Part shown: in pieces, positions 1-8,642 of the stretch
Position numbering within the stretch: the first letter of the stretch is position 1
Layout of the letters: each line of letters opens with the position of its first letter
Source: Bradyrhizobium guangzhouense
GTDB lineage: Bacteria > Pseudomonadota > Alphaproteobacteria > Rhizobiales > Xanthobacteraceae
Reading direction: 5' to 3'
Length of the DNA stretch: 64,000 nucleotides
NCBI RefSeq assembly: GCF_004114955.1
Contig: NZ_CP030053.1
Span: 5,890,001 to 5,954,000, forward strand
Notes under the pieces: model-generated
Told to the model about the DNA's origin: nothing
The model's database searches: none
What the model saw: only the letters and a program-made list of their open reading frames with translations
Program-made: the position numbers and the translations under genes

Positions 1-381
1 ACGGCCGCCCTCGCCGAGGCGCCCGAGACAGCCCGCACCAGGTTCATCGCAGCGGTCGCGGCCGGCGCCGGACCGAAAGCGACCGCTGCGGCGATGGGCC
101 TGCCCTACCGCCAGGCCAAACGCTGGGTCGAGGTCTGGCGCGAAACCGGCGCCGTCGCGGAGCGCAAGCACGGCTACCGCTCGAAGCTCGACGCCCACGA
201 AGACTTCCTGCGCCATCTCGTCGCCAGCCGTCCGACGATCAAGCTCGCGCAGATCCACGAAGCAGTCACCGGCCAGGGCGTGGACGCCAGCAAGACCGCC
301 GTCTGGAAGGCGCTCGTGCGCTTCGGCATCGCGCTCGCCGACCGCGACGCCAGGCAGGCCGCGGAATCCTCCCAATCCTAG
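1..381 (+). pseudogene. Transposase N-terminal HTH fragment (IS630-like), open at window edge
   Basis: The reading frame is open from base 1, so the true start lies outside the window; an internal ATG is at 94. The product has two helix-turn-helix-like segments: a first around the residues AAAMGLPYRQAKRWVEVW, and a second around IKLAQIHEAVTGQG..ASKTAVWKAL, the pattern found at the N terminus of IS630-type and related transposases. It ends before any DDE catalytic domain. The next frame begins 20 bases downstream and supplies an integrase-core domain of a different type, so the two look like remnants of one or two insertion elements rather than a working transposase. It could also be a standalone DNA-binding protein. 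Confidence 0.5.
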
Positions 382-401
382 CAACCAAGAAAGGAAACCA
401 T

Positions 402-884
402 GTGAAGTTCGACACCAAGCAGTTCGCGCCGACGCCGACGCTCCCCACGCGCCCCAACGAGGCATGGGCAATCGATTTCGCGATGCTCGACCAGGATCGC
501 CGGGCACTCGTGATGATGGTCGTCGATGTCGGCACCCGCCGACCTCTGAGCGCGACGGTGTGCCTGCCGATCGTCGATGACGTCGTGGCCACGATGCGCC
601 GCCTCGTCCGGCGTTCGGGGCGCCCTCAAGAGGTTTGGCTGGACGCGGGCTTCCGCGCCGATCCGATGCTGCAGGCCTGGGCTCGCGAGCATTCCGTCTT
701 GCTCGTCTACACCCCGGCGGGCTTGCCGCGGATGAATAATCCCGCGGAGCGGATCCTCCACCACCTCGCGTCCTTCCTCCATGGCAGGTGCTTCCCGGAA
801 CTCATGGAGCTGGGCCACGAGATCGAACGCTGGCGCCAGTCCTACAAGACGGCCGTTCGCACCATCCCCGAAGTCAACCAGTAA
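402..884 (+). pseudogene. Integrase-core (rve/DDE) transposase fragment, IS3 OrfB-like
   Basis: This 160-aa product resembles the catalytic core of IS3-family OrfB and retroviral-type integrases. It has the opening RPNEAWAIDFAMLD (first Asp), then VWLDAGF (second Asp) and NNPAERIL (Glu), followed by the usual W..SYK ending. The start is a GTG overlapping an ATGTGA, with an AAGGAA ribosome site 6 bases upstream (391-396). At 160 aa it is much shorter than a full OrfB (about 270-290 aa), because the N-terminal portion is missing. It is read in a different frame from the preceding HTH fragment. Probably a decayed element; no terminal inverted repeats were recognised. Confidence 0.55.
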
Positions 885-896
885 GAGGAGTAGACG

Positions 897-1241
897 ATGA
901 ACATCATCATGATGCCCGAGCACCGCGTGAAGCGCACGGCCAAGCGACTGCGCAAGGTCCTGCGGGATCTCGGTGTCGAACTCTGGTACAAGCAGTGCCT
1001 CGAAATCGCGGCCCGCCTTTGCGGGTTCGACGACTGGGATCACTTCCGCGCCCGCGATGTCAACGCGCCGCTGAGCCCGTTCGACGATTATCTGTCGGAG
1101 GAGGATTTCGCCATCCGCGATACGTTCCAGATGGGCGTGCTGGAGACGGCGGGTCTTGGCTCCATCGCCCGCGAAGTGCTGGACCGCGTGAACCCCACCG
1201 GCTCGTGGGCGCCGGTGCCGGCCGAGGAGGCCGACGGCTAG
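897..1241 (+). CDS. Small glyoxalase-superfamily-related protein
   Basis: A 114-aa protein whose N-terminal half (KRTAKRLRKVLRDLG..LWYKQCLEIAARLCGFDDWDHF) matches a short helical domain common on plasmids and in islands that is usually annotated as glyoxalase-related. Its function is not established. The acidic C-terminal half is unique to this protein as far as I can tell. A strong AAGAGGAG ribosome site precedes the ATG. It follows the integrase fragment by 12 bases and may be cargo of the same mobile region. No catalytic residues can be pointed out. Confidence 0.45.
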   Translation: MNIIMMPEHRVKRTAKRLRKVLRDLGVELWYKQCLEIAARLCGFDDWDHFRARDVNAPLSPFDDYLSEEDFAIRDTFQMGVLETAGLGSIAREVLDRVNPTGSWAPVPAEEADG

Positions 1242-1432
1242 GCGAGGCCGGCAACGATCCGGCCGCTGGAGCGAGGACCGGCCGCCGATGACGGGCTAGT
1301 CGATGCCTTGCGTCGGCAGCGGCGGCCGCCGACGCAAGGCGGCCCTCCGGAGTGGCGAAATTCAGACTTTGCCGCCGAGAGGCGCGTTTCCGCCGACGAC
1401 AGAGGGCCTTGGACCTACGCCAGCAATCTTAG

Positions 1433-4400
1433 CTACCAGTCTCGCCGCTCGGCCCCCTCATCCTCCTCATTCGCCTGATACTGGTAACTTTCGGCAATCT
1501 TATTCAGGAGCGCGCGCGTCCTCACGTTCGCGGCTCCTGCCGACTTGGCATCGGAACGGTACATCGCCACCAAATCACGTTCCTGATCTCCACCATCGTT
1601 GGCTCTTCGCATGGTGATGCCGCGGCGATTGCGCAGAGCCACATAGAATCCTTCTTCCAGATCAACGCTTCTCGAGCTTTCGAGTACCTGCCGCACCGCC
1701 TCGGGCGGCCAAGGCACGCCGTCCGTCCTAGTAGCCGCCGACAGGATGGCCCCGATCTTACCTTCCGTCACTGGCGAGAGGCGCTTTTGCTGCGCGATCC
1801 TGCGTACCTCGTCGACCCACGCCTGCAGAGCGCCCGGGTCGATTTCGCCGTCTGACCTTGTGCCGGGCACAGTTGTCCAACCCGACAGGACCCTCCACGC
1901 CTGTTCCGCGACGTTCTTGTCTTGCTCGGAGATTTCCGCGGGCGCGACCTCGCCGTCCGGAAGGTACACGCGGCCGATCAAATCCATAAATAGATGCGGC
2001 TCCATCGCGAGCGCGTCGTTCAGGTTCTTTGGTGGACGCTCGGAATGCTCCAGCAACGAGTAGTAGATCCACTCCAGTCCAACGATCTCCAGAGGGTTTG
2101 CGGTCGGGTCAGCATCAAGCCGTTCGAATAGCTGGACAGCGTAATATTGGAGCATCCCGTCGCCATCCTGATGCCCGCCGCTCGTGGTCGACGAATGGCG
2201 CAGGACAGAAACTATGAGAGAGGCGGGCACGGCCAGCTTGGGATGTCCCCCAATCCAAGCCAACGCGGTGTGGCCCCGATCGACGGCCAGAAGCTTGTCG
2301 ATGACGAACGCCGGATCAGCGCTATCGGGAATCGCGTGATCCTCGATCTGTTCCCAATAGGCCCTCGCGACTTCAGCACCAGCGCCATCGACTGCGTCCC
2401 AGGTTTTCTGGCCGTCCGACAGCGCAAGCGCCAGTCGCGCCAGCACGGCGGACCCTTCTCCTCTGCTGATCCCGTCCCTGAAGCGGTCGAGCAACCACTG
2501 CTCGCCCCTCGACTGAAGAAGCCCAAAGAGCATGCTGCGGGCAAACTCCTTCAGCTCCGGCGCCGAGAGCGCCCTCTCCATCAGACTGTCCTTGACCGCG
2601 TCAGGCGCGGACGTCGAGGCAAGTGCCTCGCCGAGACGCCGCGGCTGCCGAACCCGACCGACCATGGCGATCACATCATCAGCCGAACATGTCGCCAGTA
2701 TATCCTCGGCGGCATCGCGCCGCCTGGAACTGGCCTCCTCTTCCAGTTCACGCCAACTCCGGTCGCCCCGGTAGGCGAACGTTGGGCCGCCGAAGAGATA
2801 AGCGTGTTTGACGGCTGGATCGGTCGGCTCCAACTGCCTGAGCAGCTCCTTTAGCGGACGAAGCGCGTCGGACTTGAGCGACCAATGCGCTTGCGGCACG
2901 TGCTCGTGCTTGCCGATGACCCGCCGAAGCGTTTCATGGAACTCGGTCCTCTGCTCCAAACTGAAGGTGGCGATTGCGCCTCCTAACGCAGCCTGGGCGT
3001 TCGCCCTCCACTCCTCAGTGAAGCCGTGCCAGCGATCCAGCAGTGCAGCCCAGCGCTTCGGATCGTTCCCAGCGGCGCAGAGAAGGCGCTGGCCGACGGC
3101 CGCGTAATTTTCGGCGAGCTCATCGCGAGTCAACATCGGCGGCGGATCGCCGGCCGAGAAATCGCGCCATCGAGGAAATGCCGACGGCTGCTCCGAGGCA
3201 AAGTCGGCTGGTGCGAGAGCGATCAGCAAGTCCCATCCCACCTCGGGTTGTCGCGCAACGATGGCGTCCAACACCTCGAGCCGTTCGGCCGCAGCGGCGA
3301 AAGTCTGCGGAAGCCATGGCAAGAAGATGCGCTTGAGCGTCGCATCCGGACGGTTTCCCCAGTTGCCGCCGGGGTCCAACTCAGCCAACCGCGCAAGCGC
3401 AAAGGCCACCCGGCCAAGATAATCGGGACTCCATGCCAAGAGCTCAAGCGCCCACATCAGATCGGCTAGATACTCGGTCTTATGCAGGAAACCCTCATCG
3501 CTCCTGAACACCGACATCACGGGCACAGGGTTCGCATCCAGCGCCTGTTCCAGACAATCCAGAAATGCTTCGGGTGAGGCCTCGGCGAGTCCCCGGAAAT
3601 CATTCGAAAGGGACCACCACTTCCGCTCGTCCGCTCCTCGCATCAGCGCCCGAACCGCTGCCTCGCTTCGCCCCTTCGCGTCGTGAACAGCGGCTGCACG
3701 TTCGGGAAAGACCGCAAGAGCTATCATGGCTTCGGTCAGACCCTTCCTGAGCAGCCTGGAAGCGAGCTTCGGCGGACCTGGCTGGAAGTTCCACTTCTCG
3801 GCAGGATCAGCATCGAAACCGGGATCATCCGTCGACAGCACACTCAAGAACGCGTCCGTCAAGAGATCGAGGTGACGCGCGGTCAGATGTCCGGCCATGA
3901 GAAACCAGCTATCCCGCAGAGAAGCGAGCTTCCACGCTGAGCCGGCTCGACGTAGTGGACTATCCAGAGCGCTCGACCAAGGGGCCAGTTCCGCCTCGAA
4001 TTCCGCATAGGGCCGGCCGCTCAGCCGTTCCATGATCTGTCGGTCAACGGGATAGGCCGAGTCCCAAGCGCCGCCGAGCATGGCAGCCAGCAGCGCGGAA
4101 GAGATCGGAGGCGCTGCCCATGGCGGCGTTCGATCCACTCCGACAGGCATCAGCCGACGCAAAACAGCCAAGCTGCGTCCGCACTCCTTGGCCAAGCCTT
4201 GCGCTTTTTGACGATCGATGCCCATCAATACCAGCTCTCGCTCGACCGCGAGGCGCCACGGCCGGGGTAGCTGCATGACCTTGCTAGTCGGCACCGCTTC
4301 CGAGCCCAGGGCGACGAACACATGATGCCCGCTCTTGACGAGCGAGGCAGCCAGCCCTGCGTCACCTTCTTCGAGAACAACAACGACCTTGGCGCTGAGA

Positions 4401-5443
4401 TCGATGAGAGCCCGCGCCGCCTCGCCGGACCCTGCGACCAGAAATCGACTCTCCCAGAACAGCCGATATGCCGTCGGAAGTGGCTCGACGACGGCGCCCA
4501 AAAACGCAACCGCCTCGTCGGTCGACTCAGCCTGAACGCTCTCCACGGAAGGCGGACCGACCAGCCAACGGCGCAGCCTGGTGGCTTCTTCATCCCGGTC
4601 GGCAAGCAGAAGGCCCGCACTCATGGGCGGGTTCGTAGCAAGGGACCATTCTTCGAAAGCCTGCCTCAGATCTCTAGTACCCGGCCGACGCTTCCCGATC
4701 CGGTTCGCGAGCCACTGCGAAACTCCAGGACAGAGGTCAAGCCAGTGCACCAAGTCGTCGCCGTCGATCGCGCCGACCTTCCGCCAGATGGGCGGAACAA
4801 GGGCTTCCTTTTCGTGCACCCAAGCGAATTTTGCGGGCCAACGATGGGGCGTCACGAAAATGAAAGCGCTGTCACCGCGCGCGATGGTCGTGAATCCAGT
4901 CGAGCGCTTCTCGAAGTCCTCGTCAGCTTTGCCCTTGATGTCGGTCCGCTGCGCGCCGATTTCCCATACCGAGATTCCATCGGGAACGTTTCCCTTTCCG
5001 GTCGCCACGTCGCAGATACCGTCCCATCCCGGAAAAACGATGCTATCGCCCGAAGGGAATCGAAGCTGGGCGCTCGGCCCCACCGTCGCAAGGATCAGTC
5101 GACTGACCAGTTCCGGAAGGCCCTCCTGCCCGTCGCGCGTTGCAGCCCATGCGGCCAGATCCTGAGCCTCGATCCATCGGAAAGGCGCGCCGGTCGCCAG
5201 AGTCGGCGCGGACGGAGCCGCGGCGGAGATGGTGCCATCCACCTCGAAGCGAACACCAAATTTGGCCATCGCCTCGCTGATGGCCTCGGCGTGCTCCCCA
5301 AGCGAATTCTGCTTTCCCCGCTCAAAGTCGGAAATCAGCCAGGTACTAACCTCGGCCGCGCGCGCGACGTCCTTCATCGACTGCGCCGACAACGCCCGTG
5401 CCGCCCGCAGATTGCCTGGTGTGATTGCCGAAGCCTTCGTCAT
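1433..5443 (-). CDS. Giant XRE-HTH / nuclease-like / P-loop-less STAND-like protein, candidate defence effector
   Basis: A 1336-aa protein. Residues 8-50 form an XRE-type helix-turn-helix (LRAARALSAQSMKDVARAAEV..ISDFERGK). Residues 90-250 look like a restriction-endonuclease fold: FPGWDG (D141), SVWEIG (E161), lysines K170/K172, then FIFVTPHRW and a DGDDLVHWLD segment. Residues 280-435 have the layout of a STAND NTPase, but the place of the Walker A loop (about 300-308) reads SVESVQAES with no GxGKT; a Walker-B-like strand VVVVLEEGD follows at 353-361. The remaining roughly 880 residues are helical and repeat-like, as expected for a sensor. I chose the ATG at 5443; an in-frame GTG at 5449 is the alternative. 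It is divergent from two genes of unknown function at 5627 and 6018. A defence role is inferred from architecture only. Confidence 0.6.
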   Translation of the reverse strand: MTKASAITPGNLRAARALSAQSMKDVARAAEVSTWLISDFERGKQNSLGEHAEAISEAMAKFGVRFEVDGTISAAAPSAPTLATGAPFRWIEAQDLAAWAATRDGQEGLPELVSRLILATVGPSAQLRFPSGDSIVFPGWDGICDVATGKGNVPDGISVWEIGAQRTDIKGKADEDFEKRSTGFTTIARGDSAFIFVTPHRWPAKFAWVHEKEALVPPIWRKVGAIDGDDLVHWLDLCPGVSQWLANRIGKRRPGTRDLRQAFEEWSLATNPPMSAGLLLADRDEEATRLRRWLVGPPSVESVQAESTDEAVAFLGAVVEPLPTAYRLFWESRFLVAGSGEAARALIDLSAKVVVVLEEGDAGLAASLVKSGHHVFVALGSEAVPTSKVMQLPRPWRLAVERELVLMGIDRQKAQGLAKECGRSLAVLRRLMPVGVDRTPPWAAPPISSALLAAMLGGAWDSAYPVDRQIMERLSGRPYAEFEAELAPWSSALDSPLRRAGSAWKLASLRDSWFLMAGHLTARHLDLLTDAFLSVLSTDDPGFDADPAEKWNFQPGPPKLASRLLRKGLTEAMIALAVFPERAAAVHDAKGRSEAAVRALMRGADERKWWSLSNDFRGLAEASPEAFLDCLEQALDANPVPVMSVFRSDEGFLHKTEYLADLMWALELLAWSPDYLGRVAFALARLAELDPGGNWGNRPDATLKRIFLPWLPQTFAAAAERLEVLDAIVARQPEVGWDLLIALAPADFASEQPSAFPRWRDFSAGDPPPMLTRDELAENYAAVGQRLLCAAGNDPKRWAALLDRWHGFTEEWRANAQAALGGAIATFSLEQRTEFHETLRRVIGKHEHVPQAHWSLKSDALRPLKELLRQLEPTDPAVKHAYLFGGPTFAYRGDRSWRELEEEASSRRRDAAEDILATCSADDVIAMVGRVRQPRRLGEALASTSAPDAVKDSLMERALSAPELKEFARSMLFGLLQSRGEQWLLDRFRDGISRGEGSAVLARLALALSDGQKTWDAVDGAGAEVARAYWEQIEDHAIPDSADPAFVIDKLLAVDRGHTALAWIGGHPKLAVPASLIVSVLRHSSTTSGGHQDGDGMLQYYAVQLFERLDADPTANPLEIVGLEWIYYSLLEHSERPPKNLNDALAMEPHLFMDLIGRVYLPDGEVAPAEISEQDKNVAEQAWRVLSGWTTVPGTRSDGEIDPGALQAWVDEVRRIAQQKRLSPVTEGKIGAILSAATRTDGVPWPPEAVRQVLESSRSVDLEEGFYVALRNRRGITMRRANDGGDQERDLVAMYRSDAKSAGAANVRTRALLNKIAESYQYQANEEDEGAERRDW

Positions 5444-5499
5444 GTTCACTCGTTGATCTAGAACACCCGGTCTCTACTCCAAGGGCACACCCTAAGCTA

Positions 5500-5513
5500 C
5501 GGACAAAGGTCCG
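5500..5513. promoter_or_regulatory. Candidate operator in the divergent promoter region
   Basis: CGGAC-AAAG-GTCCG, a short palindrome with 5-bp arms, in the 183-bp gap between the giant XRE protein and the gene at 5627. An N-terminally fused XRE domain commonly autoregulates. The arms are short, so this could be chance. Confidence 0.25.
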
Positions 5514-5626
5514 CCTTCTCCGCGCTGTACGGTGGAACACGTGGAAAAGCTCGTGGCTTCGGATCAGAAATTCAAGGTTCGTGCTAACGCCGCGGAACAA
5601 CGCAGGGGATCGAGAGATTCCCTCCT

Positions 5627-5896
5627 ATGCTAACGCCTAAGACAGAGCGGCGACCCGAAGTTCGGACCTTACGTGGCTGGGCGATCTCGATTCTAAATGA
5701 AGCTGGCGCGATCCGCGAATGCGAGGAGCACGGCTGGATGCAGGACCGCGCTGACCCTCATGCCCGAGAGCGGGCTTTCGAGATTGCGCACCGAGATCGT
5801 CCGGCAGGCGTTTCTCCCGCTGCAGCCATTGTCGAACTGCGGGAAGTTCTGGACTCTCTCGGCGACAGCTGCCCGGAGTGCCCGCCGAAGGTCTAG
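5627..5896 (+). CDS. Conserved hypothetical protein, 89 aa
   Basis: A small acidic protein with the pattern GWAISILNEAGAIRECEEHGWMQDRADPHARERAFEIA..P.GVSPAAAIVELREVL and a terminal CPEC pair. I recognise this as a conserved rhizobial hypothetical of unknown role. The ribosome site is poor. It lies between the giant XRE protein (divergent) and the gene at 6018, on the same strand as the latter. The words ATGCTAACGCC at its start echo GTGCTAACGCC 46 bases upstream. No function is assigned. Confidence 0.5.
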   Translation: MLTPKTERRPEVRTLRGWAISILNEAGAIRECEEHGWMQDRADPHARERAFEIAHRDRPAGVSPAAAIVELREVLDSLGDSCPECPPKV

Positions 5897-6017
5897 CGGC
5901 CACGGGCCGGGAAATCGCGCATCAACAGGCAGGCAGCTTGGCCACTTGACGCGGAAGTATGCAGTCTGGTCCGATGACGCCGAACACCACGGCTGCGCGA
6001 AGAGAAGCTGGGTGGAC

Positions 6018-7145
6018 ATGACCAGTGAGCACGATGCATTGACGACAGTGACCTCTTCTCCCCCGCCTCCAGCTCAGGTGTTGCTCGACCTGCTGGGCCG
6101 ATTGACCGGGAACCCCCCTCCGACCGACGAAGAAACGGACAAAGCGATGTCCGAGTTCGTGGGGCATCTTGCGGCACTCGACCGACAGCACAACCGCAAG
6201 GACCGGTCCGAAAGGTACCTCGTCGAGACGGTCTTTGGGCGTGCACGGCTCTTCAAGAACGATGTCGAAAGAGTGCAGTATTGCCGCTGCCACCTGCATG
6301 TCAGCGTAGCGGAGCTATCGAAGCTTTCTGCTCGCCTGAAGAATTCGCCAAGCGGCGGCGTCACAGCTGCCTCCCTCGCCATCTGGGCTGATACCATCCG
6401 GGACTACATCTTCGACTTGCAGGATGTCGTTCCCTTCCTGCAGCGCAATCAGCCTGACTATGTGTATTTGATCGGCTTCAAAAATCCGACTGTGCATAGC
6501 TGGGAGGTCTTTCGCCTCGCACGAAGCCTTGCGTACCACTCGGCCTTCTTCCGCCAGAACGGCTTCGCTCTAGATCATAAGGCCGCCCAGATCGCCGCGA
6601 TCGCCGTTCTCAGGCAAGCGCTCGAGCTTCGCTTCGAACGGCTCGTCTCCGTCTACCCGACAGACAAGAAGGGCAAACCTCCCAGGCTGTGGCACGGCTT
6701 TCATCAAGACTTCATCGTCGCAAATCCCCGCTTCTTCCAAGCTCAAGGGTTCAGCATCCAAGATTTGAAGCCCGTCTACGATTGGTGCAGCGAAATCGTT
6801 CACCAAGCGTACCAGCCGTACGCCTGGCAGATCGCCTGGGCGCTCGAGCTAAGCGGAAGACTGTTGGGAGCTCGCGACGCGCCTCCAACCGAGCCGTGGT
6901 CCATTGCCAATGGCGTCGAAGTCGTCGACGTGCAGGAGATGCAAAACGCCTTCGAAGTACACTTCCTAGAGACCTACGAACACGGCGAATGGAAAATGAC
7001 CAGAAGACGTCCCGAGGCACTGGTTCGCCACTGGACCAGTGCCATGGCCGTGCATGGCGAAGCTTTCCGGCCGGTCAGACGCCGTCCATCCCTTCTACGA
7101 CGCATCGCCAAGCGCATCTCGCGCCTGTGGACGGGTAAGCGATGA
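6018..7145 (+). CDS. Hypothetical protein, possible HEPN-like/abortive-infection type
   Basis: A 375-aa protein starting at ATG 6018; the open frame extends further upstream, but that part overlaps the 5627 gene in another frame. The N-terminal half is mostly helical. The centre contains AAQIAAIAVLRQALELRFERL, and further on LKPVYDWCSEIVHQAYQPYAWQIAWAL, a pairing I associate with uncharacterised helical proteins in accessory regions. An Rx4H string (RSLAYH) is present but lacks the polar residue expected after R in a true HEPN active site. The C terminus is very basic (RRRPSLLRRIAKRISRLW). It has no signal peptide. Neighbourhood with the XRE/nuclease-like giant suggests a shared accessory locus. 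Confidence 0.5.
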   Translation: MTSEHDALTTVTSSPPPPAQVLLDLLGRLTGNPPPTDEETDKAMSEFVGHLAALDRQHNRKDRSERYLVETVFGRARLFKNDVERVQYCRCHLHVSVAELSKLSARLKNSPSGGVTAASLAIWADTIRDYIFDLQDVVPFLQRNQPDYVYLIGFKNPTVHSWEVFRLARSLAYHSAFFRQNGFALDHKAAQIAAIAVLRQALELRFERLVSVYPTDKKGKPPRLWHGFHQDFIVANPRFFQAQGFSIQDLKPVYDWCSEIVHQAYQPYAWQIAWALELSGRLLGARDAPPTEPWSIANGVEVVDVQEMQNAFEVHFLETYEHGEWKMTRRRPEALVRHWTSAMAVHGEAFRPVRRRPSLLRRIAKRISRLWTGKR

Positions 7146-7166
7146 TCCAGCATCGATCCCAACCCT

Positions 7167-8093
7167 CTACGCCGATTTCCGCCGCGCGCCCGTGGCCGGC
7201 TTCTTCACCGCGGTCTCCTTCGCCGGCTTCTTGCCCTCGATCGACATCAGCATCTCCTTCTGGCCGGGCGAGGCCTTCTTCGCCTTCCTGGCGGGCTTGC
7301 CGGCCTTCGCCGGCGCGGCTTCCTTGCCGACCGATCGACGCAGCGCCTCCATCAGATCGACGACATTGGTCGCCGCCGGCTTGGACTTCGGCGTGATCAC
7401 CTTGCCCGCCCTCTTCTGGTTGATGAGGTCGATCAGCGCGGTCTCGTAGTGGTCCTCGAACTTCTCGGGCTCAAAGCGCCCGGCCTTCTGGTTCACGATG
7501 TGTCTCGCGAGGTCCAGCATGTCCTTCGTGACCTTCACGTTCTGGATCTCGTCGAAATATTCGGCCTCGCTCCGCACCTCATAGGGATAGCGCAGCAGCG
7601 TGCCGACCAGGCCCTTGTCCATGGGCTCGAGCGCGATGATGTGCTCGCGGTTGGTCAGCACCACCCGCCCGATGGCGACCTTGTTCATCTCGCGGATGGT
7701 CTCGCGGATCACAGCGAAGGCGTCGTGCCCGACCTTGCCGTCGGGGCGGATGTAGTAGGGGCGGATCAGGTAGCGCGGGTCGATGTCGGGCTTGTCCACG
7801 AACTCGTCGATCTCGATGGTCCGCGTCGACTCCAGCCCGATCTCCTCTAGCTCCTCTTTCGAGACCTCGATGTACTGACCCTTGTCGAGCTCGTAGCCCT
7901 TGACGATGTCCTCGTTCGGCACCTCGTCACCAGTGTCGGCGTCGACCTTCAGATATTTGATGCGGTGGCCGGTCTGCCGGTTGAGCTGGTTGAAAGAGAT
8001 TTTCTCGCTCTCCGAGGTCGCCGGGTAGAGCGCGACAGGACAGGTGACGAGGGACAGACGCAGGAAGCCTTTCCAGTTCGCTCGCGGGGCCAT
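7167..8093 (-). CDS. ku: Non-homologous end-joining protein Ku
   Basis: Bacterial Ku of 308 aa, the homodimeric ring that binds double-strand DNA ends and recruits LigD. The start was set at ATG 8093 (MAPRANWKGFLRLSLVTCPV), the canonical Ku opening; the open frame runs 28 codons further upstream without similarity. Recognisable Ku features include SEKISFNQLN, DTGDEVPNEDIVKGYE, the YLIRPYYIRPDGKVGHDAF core and NREHIIALEPMDKGLVGTLLRYPYEVR. The C-terminal 50 residues are a Lys/Ala/Pro-rich tail, as in other rhizobial Ku proteins. No ligD is in the window. The divergent neighbour is an SOS-box operon that also carries a DNA-repair-type protein. Confidence 0.95.
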   Translation of the reverse strand: MAPRANWKGFLRLSLVTCPVALYPATSESEKISFNQLNRQTGHRIKYLKVDADTGDEVPNEDIVKGYELDKGQYIEVSKEELEEIGLESTRTIEIDEFVDKPDIDPRYLIRPYYIRPDGKVGHDAFAVIRETIREMNKVAIGRVVLTNREHIIALEPMDKGLVGTLLRYPYEVRSEAEYFDEIQNVKVTKDMLDLARHIVNQKAGRFEPEKFEDHYETALIDLINQKRAGKVITPKSKPAATNVVDLMEALRRSVGKEAAPAKAGKPARKAKKASPGQKEMLMSIEGKKPAKETAVKKPATGARRKSA

Positions 8094-8200
8094 GGTGAAC
8101 GCAACGCTCCAGGTACGGGGGCTCGGACTCAAGACGAACGGCGGCCCGTGGTTCCGACAGCATGGACGAGCCCACAAGAGGATATTTTTCAGAACGACCC

Positions 8201-8230
8201 TCGACTCTTTTGTTCTTGATATGTTCTAAT
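8201..8230 (+). promoter_or_regulatory. Predicted promoter overlapping the SOS box
   Basis: A TCGACT (-35, 8201-8206) and TCTAAT (-10, 8225-8230) pair separated by 18 bp. If used, transcription would start about 8236-8237, on or next to the ATG at 8236, giving a leaderless or nearly leaderless mRNA. This fits the absence of any Shine-Dalgarno sequence before that ATG. Inferred from sequence only. Confidence 0.4.
8212..8226 (+). promoter_or_regulatory. LexA (SOS) box, alphaproteobacterial type
   Basis: GTTC-TTGATAT-GTTC is an exact match to the alphaproteobacterial LexA consensus GTTC-N7-GTTC. It lies between the predicted -35 and -10 elements and ends 9 bases before the ATG at 8236, so LexA binding would block the promoter of the 8236-9812 operon. 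It is 119 bp from the start of ku, so it might act on both directions, but the position favours the + strand operon. Confidence 0.8.
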
Positions 8231-8235
8231 TGGAT

Positions 8236-8631
8236 ATGACGGACCGACCCGCGAGCTGGCGCATGCCCAACCCCAAGCAGATGGAAAAAATGGCCGCTGC
8301 CGTCGGCAGAAGCGTGCCTTCCAGGCCCGGACTGGCCCCGGACGCTGATCTGCCGGCGGAATACTGGCAAGCGCTTCTGGACGACCCGCGGGCGGAAGCT
8401 CGGCCAGCCCCGTCCCGAGGGGCGCAGCGGCTGAGCCAAATTCCGCAACACGTTCTGAGGGTGAGCTGTCGCCGCTGCGCCAGGATCGTCGAAATCCAGA
8501 AGGCAGATGCCGCCCGGCTCTATGGTCCGGACGCGCTTTGGAAGCATGTCGGACAACGCCTGCTGGACAACACCTGTCGAGAGCGAACCGGCCGCCACGA
8601 AGAGGATGGCTGCTGGCCGGCGTTCGATTAA
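8236..8631 (+). CDS. Cys-containing conserved hypothetical, first gene of SOS-box operon
   Basis: A 131-aa protein. A TTG at 8230 would add two residues, but the ATG at 8236 is preferred because it sits at the predicted transcription start. The C-terminal half has VSCRRCARIVEIQKADAARLYGP..LWKHVGQRLLDNTCRERTGRHEEDGCWP. The CRRC pair together with two later Cys and a His could bind zinc. This is a rhizobial conserved hypothetical; its function is unknown. It is followed after 11 bases by another Cys-pair protein and then by a SRAP-family gene, and is preceded by a LexA box. A role in DNA-damage response is an inference from that context. Confidence 0.7.
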   Translation: MTDRPASWRMPNPKQMEKMAAAVGRSVPSRPGLAPDADLPAEYWQALLDDPRAEARPAPSRGAQRLSQIPQHVLRVSCRRCARIVEIQKADAARLYGPDALWKHVGQRLLDNTCRERTGRHEEDGCWPAFD

Positions 8632-8642
8632 GGCGCCGGTCG

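Noticed and set aside
1303..1617. A 104-aa plus-strand frame
   Set aside because: Its second half is antisense to the end of the giant XRE protein, and the first half has no ribosome site or recognisable pattern.
4322..5461. A 379-aa plus-strand frame across the giant XRE protein
   Set aside because: Antisense to the HTH and nuclease-like domains, which carry recognisable motifs; the product is low in hydrophobic order.
1..7145. Defined genomic island with attachment sites
   Set aside because: No tRNA gene, integrase gene or flanking direct repeats were seen, so borders cannot be set.
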